Positions 5,907 to 13,275 of a DNA stretch of 15,907 nt are shown here, in pieces (position 1 is the first letter of the stretch; every line of letters starts with the position of its first letter). The notes beneath the pieces are model-generated. The model was not told the DNA's origin and ran no database searches. It saw only the letters and a program-made list of their open reading frames with translations. Both the position numbers and the translations under genes were made by a program. Where the stretch lies: NCBI GenBank assembly GCA_035693615.1, contig DASSGH010000060.1, forward strand, positions 1 to 15,907, read 5' to 3'. Source of the stretch: VAZQ01 sp035693615 (GTDB lineage: Bacteria > Pseudomonadota > Alphaproteobacteria > Rhizobiales > Xanthobacteraceae).

Positions 5907-6884
5907 ATGAACCGCCTCGGTCTCATTTCGGCGCTTGCTGTTTCTCTTGTAGCCTCAGTCGCATTCTCCGAGCCCATGTCGCAGGAGATGGCGGCGCGTA
6001 CTGAGCTTCATTCGATTGATACGCTGACGCTGTCGGATGCGCAGTTCTTGAGCGGCGACGCCAATGCAAAGGCAACGACGACCGCCGGTCAGCTTCGGAT
6101 CGCGATGGGTTCCGGCCGGCTGCCGCTCGTCGTGCTCCAGCATGGCTCGGGGGGCATGGCTGGCAATGTTGAGATGTGGGCGAGAGAACTCAACGCCATC
6201 GGCGTTTCGACGTTTGCGCTCGATGGATTCACCGGCCGCGGGCTCACGGCGGTCAGTACCAACCAAGCGTTGCTCGGGCGGCTCAACTTCATACTCGACA
6301 TCTATCGCGCTCTGGATGTGCTGGCGAAGCATCCGCGCGTTGATTCGCAACAGATCGCACTCATGGGCTTCTCGCGCGGCGGCCAAGCTGCGCTCTACGC
6401 CAGCCTCAAACGCTTCCACATGATGTGGAATAGATCGGGCATCGAGTTCGCGGCGTATATTCCGTTCTATCCCGACTGCGCGACAACGTTCGTATCCGAC
6501 ACCGACGTCGCCGACGGCCCAATCCGCATTTTTGGCGGCACGCGGGACGACTACAATCCGATCGCGCTTTGCAAGGCTTATGTCGAGCGCCTCAAGGCGG
6601 CCGGGCGGGACGTTCAATTGACCGAATATCCGGATGCACCGCACGCTTTCGATAATCCGTTCGGTCCCGTGCCGGCCGCTGTCGCTAGCAACGCCCAAAC
6701 CGTGCGCCACTGCGTCATCCGCGAGGAGCCCACCGGATTGTTGATCAATGCCTCGACACGGCAAGGCTTTACCTACAAAGACCCATGCGTTGAGCTCAAT
6801 CCGCATGTCGGCCACGACGCTGCCGCTACCGAGGCGGCTAAGACCTCGGTTAAGACCATTCTTAAAACAGCGTTCAAGCTCTAA
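5907..6884 (+). CDS. Exported alpha/beta hydrolase, dienelactone-hydrolase-like, 325 aa
   Basis: A serine hydrolase predicted to act outside the cytoplasm. Residues 1-21 are a signal peptide (hydrophobic core, cleavage near AFS-EP). The hydrolase fold follows: LQHGSGG at 77-83 supplies the oxyanion-hole loop, GFSRGG at 154-159 carries nucleophile Ser156, the Asp pair at 214-215 (GTRDDYNP) supplies the acid, and His246 (PDAPHAF) completes the triad. Four cysteines (191, 222, 269, 294) would allow disulfides, in keeping with export. The C-terminal 70 residues after the catalytic His are longer than in minimal family members. The start at 5907 has GGGAG at 5896-5900, 6 bases away. It is the first gene of a same-strand run, 46 bases before a second hydrolase. 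The substrate is unknown; esters or lactones are the family's usual targets. Confidence 0.88.
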   Translation: MNRLGLISALAVSLVASVAFSEPMSQEMAARTELHSIDTLTLSDAQFLSGDANAKATTTAGQLRIAMGSGRLPLVVLQHGSGGMAGNVEMWARELNAIGVSTFALDGFTGRGLTAVSTNQALLGRLNFILDIYRALDVLAKHPRVDSQQIALMGFSRGGQAALYASLKRFHMMWNRSGIEFAAYIPFYPDCATTFVSDTDVADGPIRIFGGTRDDYNPIALCKAYVERLKAAGRDVQLTEYPDAPHAFDNPFGPVPAAVASNAQTVRHCVIREEPTGLLINASTRQGFTYKDPCVELNPHVGHDAAATEAAKTSVKTILKTAFKL

Positions 6885-6920
6885 CTGTGAACCTTCAGGG
6901 TTCAATCAACTCTTTTTCAC

Positions 6921-6925
6921 GGAGG
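6921..6925 (+). promoter_or_regulatory. Ribosome binding site fixing a GTG start at 6931
   Basis: GGAGG lies 5 bases before GTG 6931. The open frame extends back to 6748 inside the upstream hydrolase gene, but only the GTG start has this site and gives a clean export signal. Confidence 0.8.
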
Positions 6926-6930
6926 CGAAT

Positions 6931-7893
6931 GTGAACAGAGGCACTTTCGTTCGGCGTCACCTTCTCAAGTTGATGGCCGTCGCGGGCACGCTCGGTCTGC
7001 CTGCCGTGCGTACGTTCTCTCCCCGTGTCGCGCATGCCCGGGGCGCGCCCGCGTATGATCCCGCCGCCCGCTTTGATCTTGCGGTCAGCGAAGTCGAATT
7101 TCGGCGCAACAGCGCCGGCCGCATGCTGATGGCGCGCATCTACCAGCCGAAAGGGCCGGGACCCTTCCCGACCGTTCTCGATCTGCACGGCGGTGCCTGG
7201 AACCGAAAAGATCGTTTCGCGGAAGAGCCAATGGATCGCGCGCTAGCTGCGAGCGGCCTTTTGGTCGTCGCCGTTGACCTGACGCTTGCGCCCGAAGCGC
7301 CCTATCCGGCCTGCGTGCAGGACGCCAACTACGCCGTGCGGTGGCTCAAGGCAAATGCCGCAACCTGGAACGGTGACGTCGCCAAGATCGGAATCTACGG
7401 TTCCTCCAGCGGAGGTCACGTCGCCGAACTTGTCGCAATGCGGCCGCGCGATCCGCGCTACAATGCCATCCCACTTGCCGGAGCGCCGAACGTCGATGCC
7501 ACCGTCGCCTACGCTGCCACGCGTTCGCCCATCAGCAACACCTTTGCGCGCTACGAAAACGCGGTGCGGCGCAGCAACGAGAATATGATTAAAAACAACA
7601 AAGTGTTCTTCAATCCCTGGGAGACGATCCACGAAGCCAACCCGCAGGAAATTCTCGAGCGTGAGGAAAAGGTCAACTTGGTGCCGTTCCTCATCATGCA
7701 AGGCGCGCTCGATGACAACGTGTTGCCCGAGGCGCAGGAAAAATTCGCCAGGACCTACCGGGCTGCCGGGGGCGAGTGCGACTATCACTTATTTGAAAAT
7801 TCCGTTCACGAATGGGTCGCGGAACCAGGTCCTCAGACCGACAAGGCGCGTGAGATGGTCAAGCAATTTATCGCACGTCAGCTCAAGACTTGA
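6931..7893 (+). CDS. Exported alpha/beta hydrolase, HSL/carboxylesterase type, 320 aa
   Basis: A second secreted serine hydrolase. Residues 1-37 form a leader with twin arginines at 8-9 (FVRRHLLKLM), a hydrophobic stretch and AHA at 35-37 before the likely cleavage site, so Tat or Sec export is possible. HGGAW at 86-90 is the HGG oxyanion motif of the hormone-sensitive-lipase/carboxylesterase branch. GSSSG at 157-161 carries nucleophile Ser159, Asp261 (QGALDDNV) is the probable acid, and His293 (SVHEW) completes the triad. It therefore comes from a different branch than the hydrolase just upstream, so the pair is not a simple tandem duplication. GTG start with a strong GGAGG site. Its stop overlaps a TTG that could start the next gene, indicating close transcriptional and perhaps translational coupling. 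Substrate unknown. Confidence 0.88.
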   Translation: MNRGTFVRRHLLKLMAVAGTLGLPAVRTFSPRVAHARGAPAYDPAARFDLAVSEVEFRRNSAGRMLMARIYQPKGPGPFPTVLDLHGGAWNRKDRFAEEPMDRALAASGLLVVAVDLTLAPEAPYPACVQDANYAVRWLKANAATWNGDVAKIGIYGSSSGGHVAELVAMRPRDPRYNAIPLAGAPNVDATVAYAATRSPISNTFARYENAVRRSNENMIKNNKVFFNPWETIHEANPQEILEREEKVNLVPFLIMQGALDDNVLPEAQEKFARTYRAAGGECDYHLFENSVHEWVAEPGPQTDKAREMVKQFIARQLKT

Positions 7894-7904
7894 TCGCGTC
7901 CCGC

Positions 7905-9236
7905 ATGTCCGTCGTTTCTCCGCATCCGACCATCGCTGCCGAGGCGCCGCGGGACGCAGCGCCCGGCGCCCGACCGCCAGGCGGCGCATCCTCCCAGACC
8001 ACAAGCGCGGACCGACCGCTCCCGACGGCGCAACGTTCGCAAGCCGCGGTTCCGCGCAGCCTGCGGCGTTACCTGTCGCTTGCGGACTTTGAGAAAACGG
8101 CCCGCCGACGCCTTCCGCGGATGATTTACAGCTTCGTCGCCGGGGCCGTCGAGACCGACGCGGCGCTGCGCGACAACCGCCGCGCTTTCGACGAATACGG
8201 CTTCGTTCCGCGCGTGCTCAATGATGTCTCGAGCCGCAACCAGACGACGACGCTATTCGGCACGACCTACGCGGCGCCGTTCGGCATCCCGCCGTTCGGG
8301 TCCGCCGCCCTGTGCGCGTATCGCGGCGACATCGTGCTCGCGCGCGCGGCGGCGGCGGCGAATGTGCCGATGATTCTCAGCGCCGCCTCCTTGATCAAGC
8401 TCGAGGACGTCAGGCGGGCAAACCCGGCCGCCTGGTACCAGGCCTATTTGGCGGGCGATGCGTCGCGCATCGAGCCGCTCGTCGATCGGGTCGCGGCCGC
8501 GGGCTACGACACCTTTGTGGTGACCGCCGACGTGCCGGTTCCCTCGAACCGCGAGCACTACATTCGCACCGGCTTCCAGGTCCCGCTCGTGATCACCCCG
8601 CGGGTCGCCTGGGATGTCGCGACGCATCCGCATTGGCTACTCGGCACCTGGATGCGCACGCTGAAAAATCACGGCATGCCGCATTTCGAGAACATGGACG
8701 CGACGCGCGGTCCACCCGTCCTATCCAAGAATCTCGTGCGCAATATCGGCAACCGCGACCAACTCGCCTGGAAGCATGTCGAATTGATACGCCGGCGCTG
8801 GAAGGGAAAGCTCGTGGTGAAGGGCTTGATCGCCCCGCAGGATGCGCGCATCGCGCGCGACTGCGGCGTCGACGGAGTGATGGTCTCCAATCATGGCGGC
8901 CGGCAGCTTGACCATACGGTGTCGCCGCTGCGCACGCTTGCCGAGATCGCAGCCGAGGCGAAGGGCATGACCGTGATGCTGGACGGGGGCGTGCGGCGCG
9001 GCACCGACGTACTCAAGGCGCTCGCGCTTGGCGCGCAGTTCGTGTTTGTCGGCCGGCCGTTGCTCTTCGCGGCGGTGGTTGCCGGCGAGTCGGGCGTGCA
9101 GCGCGCGCTTACCCTGCTGAAGGATGAGGTGGATCGCGACATGGCATTGCTCGGCGTGCGCAGCATTGCCGAGGTCACGCCGGACCTGGTCCGCCGGCTC
9201 GGTCCCGAACCGCCATTCGGCCGCAACGCTGTCTGA
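7905..9236 (+). CDS. FMN-dependent alpha-hydroxy-acid oxidase/dehydrogenase, 443 aa
   Basis: A TIM-barrel flavoenzyme of the lactate dehydrogenase / glycolate oxidase / mandelate dehydrogenase family, which oxidises a 2-hydroxy acid to a 2-oxo acid. Visible family marks are WYQAYL at 177-182, TADVPVPSNRE at 207-217, VVKG at 304-307 (Lys306, flavin N1 side), the active-site SNHGGRQLD at 328-336 with catalytic His330 and substrate-binding Arg333, and LDGGVRRGTD at 359-368 with FVGRP at 381-385 for the FMN phosphate. The fold begins near residue 52 (SLRRYLSLADF); the first 50 residues are Pro/Ala/Ser-rich, probably disordered and atypical. The start is uncertain: ATG 7905 lacks a clear ribosome site, and TTG 7890 overlaps the upstream stop (TTGA). 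No signal peptide is seen, so a cytoplasmic or membrane-peripheral location is likely. Confidence 0.92.
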   Translation: MSVVSPHPTIAAEAPRDAAPGARPPGGASSQTTSADRPLPTAQRSQAAVPRSLRRYLSLADFEKTARRRLPRMIYSFVAGAVETDAALRDNRRAFDEYGFVPRVLNDVSSRNQTTTLFGTTYAAPFGIPPFGSAALCAYRGDIVLARAAAAANVPMILSAASLIKLEDVRRANPAAWYQAYLAGDASRIEPLVDRVAAAGYDTFVVTADVPVPSNREHYIRTGFQVPLVITPRVAWDVATHPHWLLGTWMRTLKNHGMPHFENMDATRGPPVLSKNLVRNIGNRDQLAWKHVELIRRRWKGKLVVKGLIAPQDARIARDCGVDGVMVSNHGGRQLDHTVSPLRTLAEIAAEAKGMTVMLDGGVRRGTDVLKALALGAQFVFVGRPLLFAAVVAGESGVQRALTLLKDEVDRDMALLGVRSIAEVTPDLVRRLGPEPPFGRNAV

Positions 9237-9294
9237 CCAAGGCGGACGGCCATGCACTTTCATGCGTCGCGAAAACTTTGGCTGTGTCTCCGGC

Positions 9295-9309
9295 ACCCAA
9301 AGTGGACAT
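9295..9309. repeat. GCGGACAT-type repeat unit
   Basis: ACCCAAAGTGGACAT, one base from the consensus ACCCAAAGCGGACAT, in the 208-base gap before the amine oxidase gene. ACTTTGG (9275-9281) can pair with CCAAAGT (9297-9303). The gap may separate two transcription units. Confidence 0.55.
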
Positions 9310-9435
9310 AGGCCGGATCGAAATCCCGCAGTGCAGTAGGTTTCCCGCGGTGGTATCTTCCAGTTGGAAGCACGGGAGATGCTGCCATTGAAACGGCGCG
9401 GGCACAGCGACCCTCGATACGCGGAAATAAAAAGC

Positions 9436-9440
9436 GAGGT
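9436..9440 (+). promoter_or_regulatory. Ribosome binding site supporting the start at 9445
   Basis: GAGGT lies 4 bases before ATG 9445. The frame is open from 9364, but this site and the twin-arginine motif that immediately follows the ATG favour 9445. Confidence 0.6.
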
Positions 9441-9444
9441 TAAG

Positions 9445-11019
9445 ATGAGCGGCACCCGTCGGGACTTCCTGCGTCGGGTCGCGCAGGCTGGCGGCTATCG
9501 CGCGACCTACCTCACCATGCAGGCGATGGGCCTCCTCGGCGCGACCGCCGTCGCCGAGCCGCTGGTGCTCGAGCGCGGCAGCCGTCACGGAACCAAGGTC
9601 ATCGTCCTTGGCGCCGGGATGGCCGGGCTCTCGGCGGCCTACGAGCTCTGCAACGCCGGATATGATTGCGTAGTGCTCGAAGCCCGTGATCGCGTGGGCG
9701 GCCGCAATTGGACGCTGCGGCCCGGCGCCAGGCTCGATATGACTGACGGCTCACGCCAGATCTGCGACTTCGACGAGGGGCTGTACTGGAATGCGGGCCC
9801 AGCGCGGCTTCCCAGCCATCATCAAGCCATCCTCGGTTATTGCCGAGAACTCGACGTCGCTCTCGAGGTCGAGGTGAATACCAATCGCGGTGCATTGCTG
9901 CACAATCCGGCAGCCAACGAGGGCCGGCCCATCGAACTGCGTCAAGCGATCAACGACGCCCGCGGGGAAATCTCGGAGCTGCTCGGCAAGGCGATCAACC
10001 GCGGTGCGCTCGACGAGGAATTGTCCGCGCACGACAAAGAGCGGATGCTCACCTTTCTGCAGCATTATGGGGACCTGTCGCCGGACCTGCGCTACGAAGG
10101 CTCAACGCGCTCCGGCTACAAGACTCTGCCAGGCCCGGCCGAGGAAGCCGGCGTAAGGCGCGATCGCGTGCCCCTCGGCGTGCTGCTCGAGGCCGACATG
10201 TGGACCGCCATTCTGTTCGAGGAGAATTTCGCGCAGCAGGCCACAATGTTTCAACCGGTCGGCGGCATGGATCGCATCGCGCAGGCGTTTGCGAAGAAGC
10301 TCGGCGGCGTCGTCCGTCCTAGCAGCGAAGTCACCGCCATCCGCCGCACCAGCAACGGCGTGCGCATATCGTTCCTCGACAAGCAAGCCGATAGGGAGAA
10401 CGCCATCGAGGCCGCCTATTGCATTGTGACAATCCCACTCAAGGTCTTGCAGGGCATCGAGTGCGATTTTTCGCCCGCCTATCGGGCCGCCATCCGAGAC
10501 GTTGATTACGCCAACGCCGTCAAGATGGCGTGGCAATCGCGCCGGTTCTGGGAAGTCGACGAGCACATCTACGGCGGAATTTCATGGACGACAGGTCCGA
10601 CCACCCAGCTCTGGTACCCCAGCGACCGTTTCTTCTCGGAGAAGGGGATTTTGCTCGGCGCCTATGCGATCGGCGGACAAGCGGACGAACTCGCAAGCAG
10701 GCCGCTGCCCGAACAGTTCGACATGTCGCGCGCGGCAATCGAAGGTTTGCATCCTGGCCGGGGCCGGGAGCTCGAGAAGCCGATGGCAGTCGCCTGGAGC
10801 AAGACGCCTTACAGCCTCGGCTTCGCCGCGCGGTTCCGCAGTGGCCAGGAGAGCCAGTACTCTCTCCTCAATACGCCGGACGGCCCCTTCTACTTCGCTG
10901 GCGAACATCTGAGCCGAATCGGCCCCTGGCAGGAGGGCGCGGTTCTGTCGGCTTGGCGTGCCGCCAATATGATCGATAAGCACCGGCGTGTGACGACTGT
11001 CACAAACGCGAACCCCTGA
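9445..11019 (+). CDS. Flavin amine oxidase with Tat-type leader, 524 aa
   Basis: An FAD-dependent oxidase of the monoamine oxidase / L-amino-acid oxidase / tryptophan monooxygenase superfamily, oxidatively deaminating an amine or amino acid with release of peroxide. The N-terminus carries TRRDFLRR at 4-11, close to the twin-arginine consensus, followed by a modest hydrophobic stretch to AVAEP (35-39); a folded, FAD-loaded enzyme could thus be exported by Tat. The dinucleotide fold is VIVLGAGMAGLSAA at 52-65, ending in Glu79 (VLEARDRVGGR, ribose contact). The C-terminal FAD-binding segment is FYFAGEHLS at 482-490 followed by GPWQEGAVLSAW at 493-504. Length suits the family. Substrate unknown; the mid-region (100-350) contains long insertions typical of bacterial amino-acid oxidase relatives. 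It is followed after 43 bases by an M20 peptidase, hinting that peptidase or amidase products feed it. Confidence 0.88.
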   Translation: MSGTRRDFLRRVAQAGGYRATYLTMQAMGLLGATAVAEPLVLERGSRHGTKVIVLGAGMAGLSAAYELCNAGYDCVVLEARDRVGGRNWTLRPGARLDMTDGSRQICDFDEGLYWNAGPARLPSHHQAILGYCRELDVALEVEVNTNRGALLHNPAANEGRPIELRQAINDARGEISELLGKAINRGALDEELSAHDKERMLTFLQHYGDLSPDLRYEGSTRSGYKTLPGPAEEAGVRRDRVPLGVLLEADMWTAILFEENFAQQATMFQPVGGMDRIAQAFAKKLGGVVRPSSEVTAIRRTSNGVRISFLDKQADRENAIEAAYCIVTIPLKVLQGIECDFSPAYRAAIRDVDYANAVKMAWQSRRFWEVDEHIYGGISWTTGPTTQLWYPSDRFFSEKGILLGAYAIGGQADELASRPLPEQFDMSRAAIEGLHPGRGRELEKPMAVAWSKTPYSLGFAARFRSGQESQYSLLNTPDGPFYFAGEHLSRIGPWQEGAVLSAWRAANMIDKHRRVTTVTNANP

Positions 11020-11050
11020 ACGCTTCCACGTGGCGGCAGGGAGTCGTTCA

Positions 11051-11055
11051 GAGGA
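11051..11055 (+). promoter_or_regulatory. Ribosome binding site supporting the start at 11063
   Basis: GAGGA lies 7 bases before ATG 11063. A GTG at 11030 is in frame but would put eleven polar residues ahead of the signal peptide, so 11063 is preferred. Confidence 0.6.
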
Positions 11056-11062
11056 AGAAACG

Positions 11063-12499
11063 ATGCCGCGATTGTTCTCGATTATTCCGGCTGCAATAGC
11101 TCTCGTGTATTGGGCTTACTTCGGAGAGCCGGCACGTGCCCAGTCGCGCACCGCTCAAGAGCAACTCGCCGTCGACATCTACAAGGAGCTTGTCGAGATC
11201 AATACGGTCACCGCGACAGGCGACACCGCGCGCGCGGCCGAGGCCATGGCCGCGCGACTTCGCAGCGCGGGCTTCGGCGAATCGGATGTCCAAGTGTTCA
11301 CGCCCGCACCACGCAAGGGCAATCTGGTGGCGCGGTTGCGCGGGACGGGGGCGCGCAAGCCGATCCTACTGCTCGCGCATCTTGATGTGGTTGAGGCAAG
11401 ACACGAGGACTGGTCGGTTGATCCATTCAAGCTGATCGAAAAGGACGGTTATTTCTACGGCCGCGGCACGGCCGACGACAAGTTCATGGCGGCGGCCTTT
11501 GTTGCCAACCTAATCCGCTATCTGCAGGAGGGGTACAAGCCGGATCGAGACATTATCGTTGCGCTGGAGACCGATGAGGAAATTCTCGACCGTGATGCCT
11601 TGGGGATTCAATGGCTGTTGAAAAACCATCGCGACCTGATCGACGCTGAATTTGCGTTGAATGAGGGCGGCCCTGTCGGATTAAAGAATGGCAAACCGAT
11701 CCGCAACAGTGTTCAGACGAGCGAAAAAGTCTCGTTGACCTATGAACTGCAGGTGAAGAACCGAGGCGGCCACAGCTCGTTGCCGACAAAAGACAACGCC
11801 ATCTATCGGCTGGCCGGAGGGCTCGTTCGCCTGTCAAACTTCAGCTTCCCTTTCAAGTTGAACGAGACGACCCGCGCGTATTTCGAACGCACAGCCGAAC
11901 TCGAAGGCGAGCAGGTTGCCGCCGATATCAGGTCCGTCATATCCGGTCGGCCGGATCCAGCCGCCCTATCGCTTGTCCGACTGTCTGCAAACCCGGTCTA
12001 CAACGCGCAACTGCGCACGACTTGTGTGGCCACCATGCTGGAGGGCGGGCACGCCTACAATGCCCTGCCGCAGATTGCGCGCGCGACGGTGAACTGCCGC
12101 ATCATGCCGGGCGAACCGGTAGACGAAGTCAAGGCGACGTTGGTGCGGGTTCTAGCCGATGATCAGATTGACGTGACGCAAATCGGAGAGCCGGTCTTGA
12201 GCGCGCCGTCCGCGCTGCATGAAGAAATCATGGGTGCAATCGCAAAGCTCTCGGCCGAGTTCTGGCCCGGCGCGCCAATCATTCCCACCATGAGCGCCGG
12301 CGCGACGGACGGCAGCTACTTGCGCAATGCCGGCATACCGACTTACGGCCACTCCGGGCTCGCCGGCGACGTCGACGACGTGCGAGTGCACGGCAAGGAC
12401 GAACGCGTGCTGATGAAATCGTTTTTCGACGGGCAGGAATATTTGTACCGACTGGTCAAGATGTTGTCGGGCGGCGGGCAGGATACTCAACGCCGTTGA
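11063..12499 (+). CDS. Exported M20-family metallopeptidase/amidohydrolase, 478 aa
   Basis: A dizinc hydrolase of the carboxypeptidase / N-acyl-amino-acid hydrolase group. Residues 1-26 are a signal peptide ending in ARA, so it is probably periplasmic. Metal and catalytic residues are in order: HLD at 106-108 (His106 ligand, Asp108), Asp138 in GRGTADDK (bridging ligand), the Glu pair 172-173 (general base and ligand), Glu201 in NEGG (ligand) and His443 in VHGKDE (final ligand). The dimerisation (lid) domain is about residues 218-335, with GGHSSLP at 235-241 contributing the substrate-contact His. Length fits the PM20D1/carboxypeptidase-S-like branch rather than compact DapE or ArgE, but substrate choice between dipeptides and N-acyl amino acids cannot be made. 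It is the last gene of the plus-strand run; a 6-bp stem (CTCAAC/GTTGAG, 12486-12500) overlaps its stop. Confidence 0.93.
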   Translation: MPRLFSIIPAAIALVYWAYFGEPARAQSRTAQEQLAVDIYKELVEINTVTATGDTARAAEAMAARLRSAGFGESDVQVFTPAPRKGNLVARLRGTGARKPILLLAHLDVVEARHEDWSVDPFKLIEKDGYFYGRGTADDKFMAAAFVANLIRYLQEGYKPDRDIIVALETDEEILDRDALGIQWLLKNHRDLIDAEFALNEGGPVGLKNGKPIRNSVQTSEKVSLTYELQVKNRGGHSSLPTKDNAIYRLAGGLVRLSNFSFPFKLNETTRAYFERTAELEGEQVAADIRSVISGRPDPAALSLVRLSANPVYNAQLRTTCVATMLEGGHAYNALPQIARATVNCRIMPGEPVDEVKATLVRVLADDQIDVTQIGEPVLSAPSALHEEIMGAIAKLSAEFWPGAPIIPTMSAGATDGSYLRNAGIPTYGHSGLAGDVDDVRVHGKDERVLMKSFFDGQEYLYRLVKMLSGGGQDTQRR

Positions 12500-12551
12500 G
12501 GAATTTCAGTTGGTGATTGTGCTGGTTGGCGCTGCATATGTTGGCTAATGG

Positions 12552-12642
12552 CACAAAGCGACATGCCCATTGCATCGTTCGATGGCCGCCTGCGAAGGCA
12601 GAGCGGACATCGGCTGAGCATCGCGTGATGTCCGCTAATGAC
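12552..12642. repeat. Cluster of GCGGACAT-type repeat units
   Basis: Three units lie in the 168-base gap between converging genes: CACAAAGCGACAT (12552-12564), GCAGAGCGGACAT (12598-12610) and, inverted, ATGTCCGCTAATGAC (12628-12642). The last two give a perfect 10-bp inverted repeat (12602-12611 with 12627-12636, 15-nt loop). No T-run follows on either side. Confidence 0.65.
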
Positions 12643-12667
12643 TCACTAATTTAACGACGGAGATGAC

Positions 12668-13066
12668 TCAGGGGTTTTGTTCCCGATCATCAACGAAGGT
12701 CATGGTGAACGGCTGGCCGGCTACGATGCTTCCGAGCGCATCCGTGAACGGCAAAGACGCACATCGTTTTAGCATTTGCGCCACGGCGTCGCGGTACGAC
12801 GAGCGTTGCGTGTCCGACGCTTCTCGCGATTGAAAAACGATCCTTGGCTGTTCGAATAGCTCGCCGTTGCGTTTGAAGCTCATCAGCACCGTGATCTGCA
12901 TGCCTGGACGCGACTGCTCCAACGGCGGCGGAACCCAGCATGCCAGCAGCGCTGCCTCTAGCTCCGTCGGCGTATTGATGGGCGCTTGCGCGTTCTGAGC
13001 GACGGCACTCGCCGAAAGCGCCGCGATCGCCAACGCCTCCCCGGCAATTTGGAAGCGAGAGAACAT
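12668..13066 (-). CDS. Small exported protein with TonB-C-like domain, 132 aa
   Basis: Residues 1-23 form a signal peptide ending in AVA. The mature part (about 35-126) resembles a TonB/TolA C-terminal-type domain as found in stand-alone secreted proteins of this bacterial group: a Cys-Trp-x-Pro start (43-46), a strand with VLMSFKRNGEL (60-70), QPRIVF (73-78), a helix with YRDAVAQMLKRC (91-102) and a last strand PFTMTFVDD (119-127). Cys43 and Cys102 could form a disulfide. There is no membrane anchor or Pro-rich spacer, so it is not an energy-transducing TonB; its role is unknown. The start at 13066 has AAGG 7 bases upstream on its strand. It diverges from the MFS transporter across a 209-base gap and converges on the M20 gene. 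Confidence 0.72.
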   Translation of the reverse strand: MFSRFQIAGEALAIAALSASAVAQNAQAPINTPTELEAALLACWVPPPLEQSRPGMQITVLMSFKRNGELFEQPRIVFQSREASDTQRSSYRDAVAQMLKRCASLPFTDALGSIVAGQPFTMTFVDDREQNP

Positions 13067-13275
13067 CCGTCAACCTTACGGGTGGCAAGTACCTTTTTCT
13101 GCCGAAAAGAGTATCGAGCAATACCACAGCGAAGACAATCAAATCGCCGACAGGCTTGTAAAATCGCTTCGTTACCTCCTGACTGACGCTTGCGAATTGA
13201 ATATCCTGCTGCATCTGCGACGGGTCGTAGCGGATCCAATTCCCGGCAAAACGCGGTCTTCGAACTGAGGGGGAC
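13067..13275. other. Divergent intergenic region
   Basis: These 209 bases separate the minus-strand small exported gene from the plus-strand transporter gene and should contain both promoters. No clear -35/-10 pair or operator was found. A minus-strand frame runs through it without a convincing start; see the findings for a short motif it shares with 3473-3502. Confidence 0.4.

Noticed and set aside
6888..6904. TGAACC/GGTTCA hairpin followed by a T-run in the gap between the two hydrolases
   Set aside because: The stem is only 6 bp and AT-moderate, and the T-run starts about eight bases after it and leads into the next gene's ribosome site; too weak to call a terminator.
8721..9455. Long minus-strand frame over the hydroxy-acid oxidase
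   Set aside because: Antisense shadow without recognisable domains; the plus frame has a full FMN-enzyme signature.
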